DNA from: Acidimicrobiia bacterium
GTDB taxonomy: Bacteria; Actinomycetota; Acidimicrobiia; Acidimicrobiales; Poriferisodalaceae
NCBI GenBank assembly: GCA_022821985.1
Contig: JAJECP010000032.1
Span: 1-64,000 of the forward strand
Direction: 5' to 3'
DNA: 64,000 nucleotides
Positions within the stretch are counted from its first letter, which is position 1; every line of letters starts with the position of its first letter. The notes under the pieces were generated by a model. That model had not been told where the DNA came from and ran no database searches. It saw only the letters and a program-made list of their open reading frames with translations. This document shows positions 15,156 through 23,764 of the stretch, piece after piece. Made by a program: the position numbers and the translations under genes.

Positions 15156-16453
15156 GCTTGGCCCACTCGATCTGGACCGAGGTGCACCAACAGGTGCAGG
15201 CCCGTCGGTTGGCCTTGCCGGATAACTCAGACACCGACCGACACGATGCGTCGGCCGCCGCCTGCCGGCAGCTCGCCGGCGAGCTGATTGAGCGGATGGA
15301 AGCCACAGCGCTCGACCAGCGAGGCGTGGCCCTCGCCGACACTGAGCGCGCTTGGCTCGACAGCCAGCTCGAAGCGCTGCTCGGCGCAGGGCCTCTGGAG
15401 CGGTTCTTGCGCCGTGACGATGTGGAGAACGTGTGGCTGTTCGGCGCCCACCGCGGGGCGCTGGGCCTGTCGGGAGGACGGATCGAACCGATCGACGAGC
15501 CGCTGTTCGCCGACGACGCCGAGATGATCGGCTTCATCGCCCATCTCGCGGTCACTCACGGTCAGACCGGCCGCCGGTTCGACCACTCCGCACCGCTGCT
15601 CGACCTGCGACTGCGCAGCGGGGAGCGCCTGTTCGCTGCCATGGACGTCTGCGACGTGCCCTACCTGACGATCAGGTGCCACCGGCACCGGCTGGTGAGC
15701 CTGGACGATCTGGTCGCGGCCAGCACGCTCGACAACGACGCCGCTGCGTTCCTCGCTGCTGCGGTACGGCCGCCTGCCCCGGCAAACGTGCTGGTGTGCG
15801 GAGCACTGGGGTCGGGCAAGACCACGCTGCTTCGTGCCCTGCTGGGAGAAATCGGCACCGAGGAAGTGGTCTGCACCTTGGAGCAGACCTTCGAGCTGTT
15901 CCTGGCTGATACCCACCCATGGGTGTTCGCCGCGGAGACCCGCGAGCCCAACAGCGACGGCGAGGGCGAGATCGGCATGGAGGAGCTGGCACGCCGATCG
16001 CTGCGCACCGGCGCAGACCGCGTCATCGTCGGCGAACTGCGTGGCCCCGAGGCCGCCGCGTTCCTGTCTGCGTGCGGTACCGGCAGCGACGGATCGATGG
16101 CCACTATCCACGCGTCGTCGCCTCGCCAAGCGCTGGCGCGGCTGGTGCGCTACTGCCTCGCCGCAGGGACGGCACCGGCGCAGACGGCACTGATCCAAGA
16201 GGCGTCCGAGGTCATTCACCTCGTCGTGCACATGGGCACCGACCCGCGCAGCGGCACCCGGCAGATACGCACCATCGCCGAGACCCTGCCCGCTGAAGCA
16301 GACCGCTTCGAAGTCCACGATCTGTATAGACGCGGACAGCCCGACGGTCCGCTGCACTTGCTGGGGCCGCCCCGCAACCCCGAAGTCGCCGAACGGGTGA
16401 CCCAAGGCGGCTACGTTCCCCCTACCGCGCCCGACAGCGGCGGCCGACGATGA
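15152..16453 (+). CDS. tadA: TadA/CpaF-type pilus assembly ATPase
   Basis: The 433-residue secretion ATPase (GspE/VirB11 superfamily) has Walker A CGALGSGKTTLL near residue 216, an Asp-box-like TLEQTFEL, and a Walker B region VIVGELRGPEAAAF followed by the His-box MATIHASSPRQAL. CpaF proteins usually carry an N-terminal helical domain as seen in residues 1-90. It powers Flp pilus assembly at the cytoplasmic face with TadB and TadC. GTG 15152 was chosen because it overlaps the preceding stop as GTGA; an upstream in-frame ATG at 15092 would lie deep in the preceding gene. Confidence 0.92.
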   Translation: MSLAHSIWTEVHQQVQARRLALPDNSDTDRHDASAAACRQLAGELIERMEATALDQRGVALADTERAWLDSQLEALLGAGPLERFLRRDDVENVWLFGAHRGALGLSGGRIEPIDEPLFADDAEMIGFIAHLAVTHGQTGRRFDHSAPLLDLRLRSGERLFAAMDVCDVPYLTIRCHRHRLVSLDDLVAASTLDNDAAAFLAAAVRPPAPANVLVCGALGSGKTTLLRALLGEIGTEEVVCTLEQTFELFLADTHPWVFAAETREPNSDGEGEIGMEELARRSLRTGADRVIVGELRGPEAAAFLSACGTGSDGSMATIHASSPRQALARLVRYCLAAGTAPAQTALIQEASEVIHLVVHMGTDPRSGTRQIRTIAETLPAEADRFEVHDLYRRGQPDGPLHLLGPPRNPEVAERVTQGGYVPPTAPDSGGRR

Positions 16454-17382
16454 CTGCCGCTGCGTTCGGGTTGGTCGCCGCTGCGGGCGTCGCAGCGATC
16501 GCAACCTCGTGGCTTCTGCGAACGTGGCACCCGCGAGCGCAGGTGGCACCTGAGGGCCGGCGCGACCTCGATGGTGCTGCCACCGCTCGCTTGGCGAAGA
16601 CAGCTCCGGGCACCTTGACCGAGGTCGCCGTAGGCACCAACGGAGCGCTGCGAATCGTGCAGGTCGTTGCCGGCACGAGCGGCGCCTTCGGGGGCTATGC
16701 GGCGACCGGCTTGTGGGGCATGGCGCTGCTCGGTGCCGGACTCGGGGTGCTGGGGCCGCCGTTCGCCACCGCGCCCGCACGCCGTCGCCGCCACACTGCG
16801 GTCGCGCTGGCGTGGCAGGCATGGGCACGTCAGCTTGCCGAACTCGCCCGTTCAGGCGCCGGACTCGCGGACGCGCTCGCTGCCAGCGTGCCCCATGCCG
16901 ATCCCCGCATCGCCCCTGCCGTGGAGCGAATCGCTCTGGTCGCCCGCCACCGGGGCATCATCGTCGCGGCCGAGCAGCTCGCCTCGGCGGGCGGCATGTG
17001 GGAACCCGACATCGCGGCAGGGCTGCGCATGGCTGCCGCAGCAGGCGGCCCCGTCGCATCCTCGCTCGACGCGCTCGCTTCGCGGATCGGTGACAGCGGC
17101 GCCGTACACCGGGCCCGCACCGAAGCCGTCGTGGCACTGTGGACACAGACCATTGCGCTGCTGGGGCTGGCAGGCGGGGTGATCACGCTCATGTATCGCA
17201 ACAACCCCGCCTACTTCGAGCCCTACCGCAGCCCCAACGGCCAGACGGTGCTGACCGTCATCGCCATGGTGCTGCTGGGCGCAACCGCGTTCCTGGTGAG
17301 GCACAGCACCGTGCGAGCGCAGCGTTCACCGCTCGCGCCAGCGCGGCCCGAGCGGCGACGCACGCAGAGGCCGCCGCTGTGA
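16450..17382 (+). CDS. tadB: TadB-like pilus assembly membrane protein
   Basis: The 310-residue protein has hydrophobic segments near residues 3-22, 75-100, 235-255 and 275-292. Between them lies a cytoplasmic T2SF/GspF-like domain with WARQLAELARSGAGLADAL and LASRIGDSGAVHRARTE. TadB forms the inner-membrane platform with TadC. It overlaps tadA as ATGA and tadC as GTGA, so its expression is tightly coupled to both. The C-terminus is Arg- and Pro-rich. Confidence 0.85.
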   Translation: MTAAAFGLVAAAGVAAIATSWLLRTWHPRAQVAPEGRRDLDGAATARLAKTAPGTLTEVAVGTNGALRIVQVVAGTSGAFGGYAATGLWGMALLGAGLGVLGPPFATAPARRRRHTAVALAWQAWARQLAELARSGAGLADALAASVPHADPRIAPAVERIALVARHRGIIVAAEQLASAGGMWEPDIAAGLRMAAAAGGPVASSLDALASRIGDSGAVHRARTEAVVALWTQTIALLGLAGGVITLMYRNNPAYFEPYRSPNGQTVLTVIAMVLLGATAFLVRHSTVRAQRSPLAPARPERRRTQRPPL

Positions 17383-18224
17383 ACTCTGCAGCCGCATCCG
17401 CGGTGACGCTCGTGCCGTCGGCCGCCGGGATCGTGTTCGCCATCGGCATCGCCGTCGCCGCGACGGCACTGCGGGCACCTCGAATGCCGCGGCGAGCATC
17501 TGTGGGCATGAGCAGTGCCGCCGCTTTCCTGACAACCCGGCTGGGGCGACGGCGCAGCACCGACCTGCGCTTGTGCGGTCTCGCGCCAGCCATCTTCGTC
17601 GCCCGTCGCATCGCCGCCGCAGCAGCGGGCGCCACTGCAGGCGCTGTCGCGGCAGCCCTGTGGACAACCACCGTTCCCGCCGCTGTCGTCGCCGTTGCGG
17701 TGCCTGTCGCGGCAGGGTGGCTGCTGCCCGCCCAGAGCGTCCGTGACACCGCCCGCCAGCGTCGGAGCGAGCTGCACCAGACCGTCAATGCATGGATCGT
17801 GCTCACGGCGCAGCAGGTGAACGCAGGCGCTGAGCCCGCCGCAGCAATGCTCAACGCCGCACACGCCAATGACACCATGCCGTGGCAGCTGCTCGCACGA
17901 CATCTGCGTGATGCGCAGAATCACGCACGGCCAGCCGCCGACGGCCTCAAAGAACTCGCCGAGCGCTACCGGCTCGACGGTTTCGACCAGGCGCTGGGCG
18001 CGCTCGAACTCGCGGCCCGGCGCGGCACACGCCTGTCCGACGCTGTGCTCGCTGCCTCCGACAGCCAGTGGGCGCACAGCGTCGCAGCGGAGCGCGAAGC
18101 AGCGCAGCGTCACGACCAGATCATCGCTCTGCCCGCCACTGCCGTCGCACTGGCACTTGCCGCGATCCTCATCTATCCGCCGCTCGTGTCGCTCACCGGC
18201 GGCATCATCGCCACCGGGCCATGA
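17379..18224 (+). CDS. tadC: TadC-like pilus assembly membrane protein
   Basis: The 281-residue protein has hydrophobic helices near 10-28, 75-115 and 255-278, with a T2SF-like domain between. That domain includes LHQTVNAWIVLTAQQVNAGA and YRLDGFDQALGALELAARRG. It partners TadB in the platform. GTG 17379 overlaps the tadB stop as GTGA. The next gene, a pilin-like protein, begins 4 bases after the stop. Confidence 0.85.
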   Translation: MNSAAASAVTLVPSAAGIVFAIGIAVAATALRAPRMPRRASVGMSSAAAFLTTRLGRRRSTDLRLCGLAPAIFVARRIAAAAAGATAGAVAAALWTTTVPAAVVAVAVPVAAGWLLPAQSVRDTARQRRSELHQTVNAWIVLTAQQVNAGAEPAAAMLNAAHANDTMPWQLLARHLRDAQNHARPAADGLKELAERYRLDGFDQALGALELAARRGTRLSDAVLAASDSQWAHSVAAEREAAQRHDQIIALPATAVALALAAILIYPPLVSLTGGIIATGP

Positions 18225-18228
18225 CCAC

Positions 18229-18801
18229 ATGAACGCCTCGTCGTCTCGCGCGCCCGTTCAGCAGCACCGGTGCCGAACAGGTCGCCGCACCTCAGACGTT
18301 CCGCAGACGGCCTCGCCCGATCGGCGCAAGTGCCGCGGCCGGCCGGTCTTGCCGCACCGACATCGCAACGTCTCAGGGCTTGCCACCCTCGAATGGTTGC
18401 TGATCGTCGCAGCTGCAGGCGGCTTCGCCGCAGTCATGGCAGCCGGGCTGGATCAGATCATCGTCGACCAAGTCGCTCAGCCAGCAGACGTCCACGGTGC
18501 AGATGTCACATCACGAATCGCCGTTGCACACATCAACGATCGCGCAGTCGCAACCCTCTCCGCGATCCATACAGCTCAGGTCAGTGTCGATACCAAGGCC
18601 ATCACTGCTGGCCAAGCGCGGCTCGACAGCCTCCGGCACGAATGCGAAGTGCTCGACGAGACCTACCCCAGTGCAATCCAGCTCACGGAGTGGCGCTGGC
18701 AGTCCATTCCCATCAACGTCTCGTCGCCCGACGCTGTCGAACCCGGCACCGACCACACCGACGGCCGCTGGACATGCACCGTCAAGGGACGCCCCCGATG
18801 A
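18229..18801 (+). CDS. Type IVb pilin-like protein (second of three)
   Basis: The 190-residue protein has an unusually long basic leader (about 48 residues) ending NVSG, followed by LATLEWLLIVAAAGGFAAVM with Glu at the +5-like position. The exported part of about 120 residues contains a cysteine pair and helical repeats. Classical Flp pilins are only about 60 residues, so this is a large pilin or minor pilin. It lies directly after tadC and overlaps the TadG-like gene as ATGA. Confidence 0.75.
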   Translation: MNASSSRAPVQQHRCRTGRRTSDVPQTASPDRRKCRGRPVLPHRHRNVSGLATLEWLLIVAAAGGFAAVMAAGLDQIIVDQVAQPADVHGADVTSRIAVAHINDRAVATLSAIHTAQVSVDTKAITAGQARLDSLRHECEVLDETYPSAIQLTEWRWQSIPINVSSPDAVEPGTDHTDGRWTCTVKGRPR

Positions 18802-19649
18802 GGCGGCCGGTGAGCAGCGCCGTCGGATTGGCAGCCGACTGTCGTGACGCCAAGGCGACCGCCCGCGTTGGGCACTCGCTGCGGCAGCGCGACGAGCGAG
18901 GCGGCGCGGTCAGTCTTCTGGTGATCCTGATGACACCGACGCTGGCGCTCGCGGCGATCGTTGCAGCAGCCGTTCCACAGCGACTCGCCGCCCAAGCCGC
19001 CATGGAGGACGCTGCCGCGGAACTGGCCGTTATGGCTGCCGTGTGGCGGCACGCCCAAGGCCGGCCTCACGACCCCGTCGGGTGGTACTTCTCCGAATGC
19101 ACTGCGCCCGGCAGCCCGCCTCCAACGGAGACAGACTCGCTTGGCCGCGAAGACATCACCGACGACCTCAAGCCGGAAACCGAACATCGCTCGGCCACTG
19201 ACCACGACGCGGCACTGCGGCATGCCTGCGAAGCAGCGACCCATTCGCTGCTCGCCAGCCTCGGCGCCCGCGGCATCGATGCAAACGGGCTCAGCGGCAC
19301 GTACACCAGTGCCTACAGCAGCATCGCCACGCATGCACCAGACGATGCGCACCACGCTCACGTGCCCTGCCACATCGCCGACAGCACCATCGTCGCCGAG
19401 GCCGTCCAACTCGGCGTTGCCGCACCGTGGGGCACTCAAGGCTGGGGCACCGCGCAGGTCTGGCCTCGCGGCGTCACCATCACCGGCCAATCGCTCGGCA
19501 TCGTCGCTCAGCCCGTCGCCGGCAAAGATGCGACCGCGGCACTGCCTGCCTGCGCGGCGTTCCGCAGCACCCCAGACCAACCCGGCTCATTCGCAGCGGC
19601 AGACAGCACGCCCACCCGCACTGCGTTCGGCAACCCAGTCGTGCCGTGA
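18798..19649 (+). CDS. TadG-like pseudopilin
   Basis: The 283-residue protein has a basic head ending QRDERGGAVS, a hydrophobic helix (LLVILMTPTLALAAIVAAAV) and an Ala-rich helix, the N-terminal pattern of TadE/TadG proteins. The extracytoplasmic portion has Cys pairs and many His and Asp residues. Such proteins are thought to be minor pilins. It is co-translated with both neighbours by ATGA and GTGA overlaps. Confidence 0.7.
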   Translation: MRRPVSSAVGLAADCRDAKATARVGHSLRQRDERGGAVSLLVILMTPTLALAAIVAAAVPQRLAAQAAMEDAAAELAVMAAVWRHAQGRPHDPVGWYFSECTAPGSPPPTETDSLGREDITDDLKPETEHRSATDHDAALRHACEAATHSLLASLGARGIDANGLSGTYTSAYSSIATHAPDDAHHAHVPCHIADSTIVAEAVQLGVAAPWGTQGWGTAQVWPRGVTITGQSLGIVAQPVAGKDATAALPACAAFRSTPDQPGSFAAADSTPTRTAFGNPVVP

Positions 19650-20338
19650 CGCCACGACATCCCCGGAAGACCCGTCGGCGCCAAACCCAGCGCGCGGCGG
19701 CGCAGGCCTCGCTCTGCTCTGCAGGAGGCCGTGACGAGCGCGGATCTATGTCTGCAATCGAGCTCATGGCACTCACGCCCATGTGCGCGTTGCTGGTACT
19801 GACCATTCTGTGGGCTGGGCGCAGCGCCCAAGCCGAACTCGCCGCCAGCCTCGCCGCGCAGGAAGCTGCCGTCGCCGCAGCGGTCTGCTGCAATCGCCCG
19901 GTCGACAGCGCTTCCAACCGAGAGACGGCTGACGACCGCCTCGAACCCGTGGACAATGACGAAGACATGGATGGCGGCAACGCCATTGATGCCACAGCCA
20001 CCCGCGAACTCGTTGCCGAGACGGTCGTCACCGGTCGGCCGTCCTTGGAACGGCTCTGTGCGGGCGGACCCCAGCCCGGCTATCCCGACGGGCGCTGGAC
20101 CGCGCACACTGCCGCCGACATCGGCATCGCCGACGGCGACAGCTCAAGGCCAAGCGCCATCGTCCATGTCGTCACAGCACAAGTCGCCTGCGCCGCTGAC
20201 GGCGCCGCCGCACCCGTGCGCGGCCTGTTCCCGGCACGCACGGTGTATGGCTACGGCACCCACATCGCCACGACGCGCTCCGGCGACCTACTCCCGCCCG
20301 GGCAGCCTGCCGAAGCGCCGCCGGAGTCAACTCGATGA
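19646..20338 (+). CDS. TadE-like pseudopilin
   Basis: The 230-residue protein has a basic head ending GGRDERGSMSAIE, then LMALTPMCALLVLTILWAG and an Ala-rich helix (AQAELAASLAAQEAAVAAAV). The Glu at the start of the helix resembles the +5 Glu of pilins. The outer domain is acidic (VDNDEDMDGG). GTG 19646 overlaps the preceding stop as GTGA, and the end overlaps the peptidase gene as ATGA. Confidence 0.7.
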   Translation: MTPRHPRKTRRRQTQRAAAQASLCSAGGRDERGSMSAIELMALTPMCALLVLTILWAGRSAQAELAASLAAQEAAVAAAVCCNRPVDSASNRETADDRLEPVDNDEDMDGGNAIDATATRELVAETVVTGRPSLERLCAGGPQPGYPDGRWTAHTAADIGIADGDSSRPSAIVHVVTAQVACAADGAAAPVRGLFPARTVYGYGTHIATTRSGDLLPPGQPAEAPPESTR

Positions 20339-20808
20339 GCACCGCAGCGCTCGCAACGGCCGTAGCCGTGTGGGTCGCGCTCGCAGCACACACCATCGTC
20401 ACTGACCTGCGCATGCGCGTCATCCGTCGGCACGCGTGCTGGGCAGCCGCGACATCTATCGCCGTTCTATACAGCCTTGCAGCCGTCGCAAGCGGCACAC
20501 CCCGCCGCCTGCTGACGGTCGTCATCGGCGTCGGAGCGGTTGTCGCATTCACCGAGCTGTTCTGGCGAGCACGACCCCACAGCATCGGCTATGGCGACAT
20601 CCGGCTCATCAACACCAACAGCCTTCTGCTCGCCTGGTGGGGCCCGGCCTGGCCATGGTTCGCCCTCACCGTCGCCGCAGCCGCTGCGACGCCCCACGCC
20701 GTTGCTGCCCGTCGCGATCACGGATCCCGGGCCGCTATCCCCTTCGCACCCGCGCTTGCCGTGGGCACGGCCGTCTGCCTCGCTGCACAGCTCGTCACTG
20801 CCTCCTGA
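20335..20808 (+). CDS. tadV: TadV/CpaA-type prepilin peptidase (A24 aspartic protease)
   Basis: The 157-residue polytopic protein has two catalytic-type aspartates: Asp near residue 24 in HTIVTDLRMRVI, and the GxGD motif in HSIGYGDIRLIN near residue 86. About five hydrophobic segments fit the short, methylase-less TadV group. It should cleave the Gly-terminated leaders of the pilin-like proteins in this locus. It overlaps the preceding gene as ATGA and is followed 26 bases later by a pilin-like gene with its own ribosome site. Confidence 0.85.
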   Translation: MSTAALATAVAVWVALAAHTIVTDLRMRVIRRHACWAAATSIAVLYSLAAVASGTPRRLLTVVIGVGAVVAFTELFWRARPHSIGYGDIRLINTNSLLLAWWGPAWPWFALTVAAAAATPHAVAARRDHGSRAAIPFAPALAVGTAVCLAAQLVTAS

Positions 20809-20834
20809 TCGCGTCGTCAACGAAAGGAACCTTC

Positions 20835-21371
20835 ATGAACGCACTATTCAGCGGACCGCCCACGCGGGCCTGCCGAGCCGGACACCCAGCCTCCGAATCC
20901 TCCGGCTCAGCACTCAGCAGCGGACCGCGCTCTCGACGCGCTCCGCGTGGTGAGGCCGGGCTCACCACCCTCGAATGGCTGCTCATAGTTGCCGCCGTCG
21001 CCGGACTCGCCGCCCTCGCCGTCGTCCTCGTCCAAAACGTCGTCGACGACACCGCCGAACAACTCGGCGGCGCCAGCGCACGCGAGACAGCCGCCAACGT
21101 CGCCGCAGACACCGTCATCCGCGAAGCCCGTACGGCATCACCCGACGACGCCCGCTACAACACTTGGCAACGCTGGGAGCTCTACTTCACGGCCCGCTGC
21201 GAACGCCTCGAAATCCTCTACAGCGACACCAACCTCGACGTCGAAGCCATCTTCAAGCGGCCCACTGGCAAGGGTGACAATGACCCCACGACCACCGACG
21301 AACTCAACAGGGCCGACAAGCAATCTGCCAGTTCGGGCAAGCCGCAGGCTGTGTGCACACGCAGTTCGTGA
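20835..21371 (+). CDS. Type IVb pilin-like protein (third of three)
   Basis: The 178-residue product has a 41-residue leader ending RRAPRGEAG, then LTTLEWLLIVAAVAGLAALA with Glu at +5, the best match to a class III prepilin in the locus. The exported part has DTVIREARTASPDDARYN, which parallels the left-arm pilin's SEIHREAQASSPGDADD, showing common ancestry. AAAGGA lies 8 bases before the ATG. It is the only right-arm gene not overlapping its upstream neighbour, so it may be made at a different level, as expected for a major pilin. Confidence 0.8.
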   Translation: MNALFSGPPTRACRAGHPASESSGSALSSGPRSRRAPRGEAGLTTLEWLLIVAAVAGLAALAVVLVQNVVDDTAEQLGGASARETAANVAADTVIREARTASPDDARYNTWQRWELYFTARCERLEILYSDTNLDVEAIFKRPTGKGDNDPTTTDELNRADKQSASSGKPQAVCTRSS

Positions 21372-21440
21372 AGTACCGCGCCGGCGCACGCTCGCCAGCC
21401 GCTGCTGTCAACAACCGACGCTGCTCGATGCTCACCTACA

Positions 21441-21887
21441 GTGCTCGCCGTGGTGGCAGTTCCGATACGGCGCCTCGACCCCGACCTTCCGCTTCCGGCG
21501 TACGCCAAGCCCGGCGACGCAGGATGCGACCTGCTGGCCGCCGAGACGGTCACGCTGGCCGCAGCCGGCGGCCGGGCCATGGTGCCAACCGGCATCGCTG
21601 TGGCAATCCCGCCCGGCTACGCAGGATTCGTGCAGCCCCGCAGCGGGTTGGCGTGGCGGCATGGGGTCACCTGCGTGAACTCGCCCGGATTGATCGACAG
21701 CGGCTACCGGGATGAGCTGCGGGTGCTGCTGCTGAACACCGACCCCAGCAAGCCCTACGAGATCCAGCGCGGCGATCGGATCGCCCAGCTCGTCATCCAG
21801 CGCGTCGAGCAGGCCGAGTGGCACGAGGTGGAAACGCTCGACGAGACGGAGCGGGGTCTTGGAGGGTTCGGGCACTCGGGCCGCTGA
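21441..21887 (+). CDS. dut: dUTP diphosphatase
   Basis: This trimeric dUTPase of 148 residues hydrolyses dUTP to dUMP and pyrophosphate. It shows the five family motifs: [38 protein letters not shown] and the C-terminal [11 protein letters not shown] arm that closes over the nucleotide. The start is GTG 21441, with GTG codons 9 and 12 bases later also possible. It follows the pilus locus by 70 bases. Confidence 0.95.
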   Translation: MLAVVAVPIRRLDPDLPLPAYAKPGDAGCDLLAAETVTLAAAGGRAMVPTGIAVAIPPGYAGFVQPRSGLAWRHGVTCVNSPGLIDSGYRDELRVLLLNTDPSKPYEIQRGDRIAQLVIQRVEQAEWHEVETLDETERGLGGFGHSGR

Positions 21888-21939
21888 AGCCGGGGATCGT
21901 TCACTTTGGTTGTCACACCCCACCGGTAGCCATGACGGC

Positions 21940-22230
21940 ATGGCCACGAACCCGCCGACGCAGCCACCGCTCACCCTGTTCGATCTCTCCCAGTTCGAAT
22001 TCGAGGCCGATCGCACGGCCAAGACGCCGTCCCGACCCCCGTCCACGGGGCTGGCGGCCCGCGGCCTTGTTGTGGCAGGCACTGCCCGAAGGATCGCGAG
22101 GGCCGAAGCCGTGAAGGCCCGCAGGCGCCGGGCCCGTGCGCGGCTGGCGAAGCGTCGCTACCTCGCCGACACCGAGGGTTACGAGCGCATCGAGCAAACT
22201 CGCCGCGCCTTGAACCTCGTGGCCGACTAG
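21940..22230 (+). CDS. Small basic hypothetical protein downstream of dut
   Basis: The 96-residue ORF starts MATNPPTQPPLTLFDLSQFE and has a strongly basic, helical second half (KARRRRARARLAKRRYLADT). ATG 21940 is preferred to the longer frame from 21859, which would overlap dut. The end overlaps the convergent ion-channel stop by four bases. Function unknown; the basic helix could bind nucleic acid. Confidence 0.6.
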   Translation: MATNPPTQPPLTLFDLSQFEFEADRTAKTPSRPPSTGLAARGLVVAGTARRIARAEAVKARRRRARARLAKRRYLADTEGYERIEQTRRALNLVAD

Positions 22231-23042
22231 CGCTGGCCGTCGTCGGCTGCGTCCTGACGCAGGGCGGCCTCGGCCATGTGCGCTCCGCCGATCTGGTGCG
22301 GGTTGATGACGCGATCGGCACCGGCTTGTTGCAGCTTCGGCAACGCGTCGCCCGAATTCGCTCTCGCCACGATGAACAGCTCCGGGCACAGGGCGCGGGC
22401 GCTCAAGGCGACATAGAGATTGTCGGCATCGGAATCCAAGGCCACCACCAGCGAACTGGCCCGCTCGAGCCCGGCATTCCGCAAGGTGCTGTCGTGGGTG
22501 GCATCGCCGGGCACCAGGTGCAAATCACCGGGATCGACGTCGGAGTCGCTGTCGATGAGCACCACATCGGTGCCTGCGTCGATCATGGCCGCGGCGATGG
22601 CTTGGCCGACCTGGCCGTAACCGCAGACCACCGCGTGGCCGGAAAGACTGTCGATGGAACGCTGCATGCGCCGCCTCCTGATGTGGTCGTCGAGCCGTCC
22701 CTCGAACAGCATTTCAATGACAACACCGACGGTGTACAGCGACGTGCCGGTGCCGAACAGGATGAGGGCGATCGTGAAGATCTGGTAGCGGCCTCCTGTG
22801 CCCGCTGGATCGCTGTAGCCAACCGTCGAGACGGTGATGACCGTCTGATACAGCGCGTCGAGCAGATCGAGGCCGAGCAGTACATACCCCGTTGTGCCGG
22901 CCGCCAAGATGACCGCAAGCACCGTGAGGCCGGCGATGAGCCGCTCAACGGGCTCAAGTCCGCCGGAAACGAGGCGTCGCCGCGATCCGCCGCGAGATCG
23001 CTGAGCGCGGCGCGCCTGGCGTCGTCCCAACACGACCTTCAT
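22227..23042 (-). CDS. Two-TM potassium channel with RCK/TrkA-N domain
   Basis: The channel core has TM1 (LIAGLTVLAVILAAGTTGYV), a pore helix with selectivity filter TVSTVGYSD and TM2 (FTIALILFGTGTSLYTVGVV). A cytosolic RCK domain follows, with the Rossmann motif VVCGYGQVGQAIAAAM. TVGY is the potassium filter. ATG 23042 (MKVVLG) is chosen because the longer frame from 23087 would almost touch the divergent oligoribonuclease start, leaving no room for promoters. It probably gates in response to a nucleotide or ion bound by RCK. Confidence 0.88.
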   Translation of the reverse strand: MKVVLGRRQARRAQRSRGGSRRRLVSGGLEPVERLIAGLTVLAVILAAGTTGYVLLGLDLLDALYQTVITVSTVGYSDPAGTGGRYQIFTIALILFGTGTSLYTVGVVIEMLFEGRLDDHIRRRRMQRSIDSLSGHAVVCGYGQVGQAIAAAMIDAGTDVVLIDSDSDVDPGDLHLVPGDATHDSTLRNAGLERASSLVVALDSDADNLYVALSARALCPELFIVARANSGDALPKLQQAGADRVINPHQIGGAHMAEAALRQDAADDGQR

Positions 23043-23097
23043 CGCTCGAACGCTATTGCGGCCAGCTGCCCCGGTCGTGCCTACCATGCTGCCCGTG

Positions 23098-23706
23098 ATG
23101 GTCTGGCTTGACCTGGAGATGACTGGACTGGATCACCGGCGCCATCGGATCGTGGAGATAGCGACAGTGATCACCGACGATGCCCTCGACGTGATTGCCA
23201 CTGGACCGTCGTTGGTCATCGGGGCGTCACAGGCAGACCTAGACGCGATGGACCCGGAAGTTCACACCATGCATGCCGGCACCGGGCTGCTCGATGAAAT
23301 CGGGACGTCGCAGGTCACTGTGGCTGAAGCGCAGGAACGCACGCTCGCATTCGTGACCGAACACGTTCCCGAGCCGCGCACTGCGCCGCTGTGCGGCAAT
23401 TCGATCGGGACCGACCGCCGCTTCCTTGACCAGTACATGCCGGCGCTGGAAGAGCACCTGCACTACCGCGTGGTCGACGTGTCGTCGATCAAGGAGCTCG
23501 CCAAGCGCTGGCGGCCAGACGTCGCTGCGGCCTGGGCGGATCTGAGCCGATCCCGCGCCGGCACCACCAAGCATCGGGCGCTCGACGACGTGCTCGAGAG
23601 CATCGATGAACTGCGCTTCTACCGCGACCAGTGGCTCCAGCCGAGTGCGACTGGACCGACTTCCGAGGCAACCGCGGAGTCCGGCACAGAATCGAACGCT
23701 CCTTAG
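23098..23706 (+). CDS. orn: Oligoribonuclease (3'-5' exoribonuclease, DEDDh)
   Basis: The 202-residue protein has the Orn signature MVWLDLEMTGLDHRRHRIVE with Exo I D-x-E, Exo II NSIGTDRRFLDQYMP, and Exo III HRALDDVLESIDELRFYR with the catalytic His and Asp. Orn degrades 2-5 nt RNA fragments and pGpG. ATG 23098 gives the standard N-terminus; ATG 23086 adds four residues. A C-terminal tail of about 25 Thr/Ser/Glu-rich residues exceeds the core length. Confidence 0.95.
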   Translation: MVWLDLEMTGLDHRRHRIVEIATVITDDALDVIATGPSLVIGASQADLDAMDPEVHTMHAGTGLLDEIGTSQVTVAEAQERTLAFVTEHVPEPRTAPLCGNSIGTDRRFLDQYMPALEEHLHYRVVDVSSIKELAKRWRPDVAAAWADLSRSRAGTTKHRALDDVLESIDELRFYRDQWLQPSATGPTSEATAESGTESNAP

Positions 23707-23764
23707 AAGGTCGGGGCGGCTCGCTAGTCTGCACCCCGTGTCAGGTCCGACTCGCGAGGAGCAG

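Noticed and set aside
15227..16828. 533-residue minus-strand open frame opposite tadA
   Set aside because: No recognisable sequence and it covers a well-supported ATPase gene.
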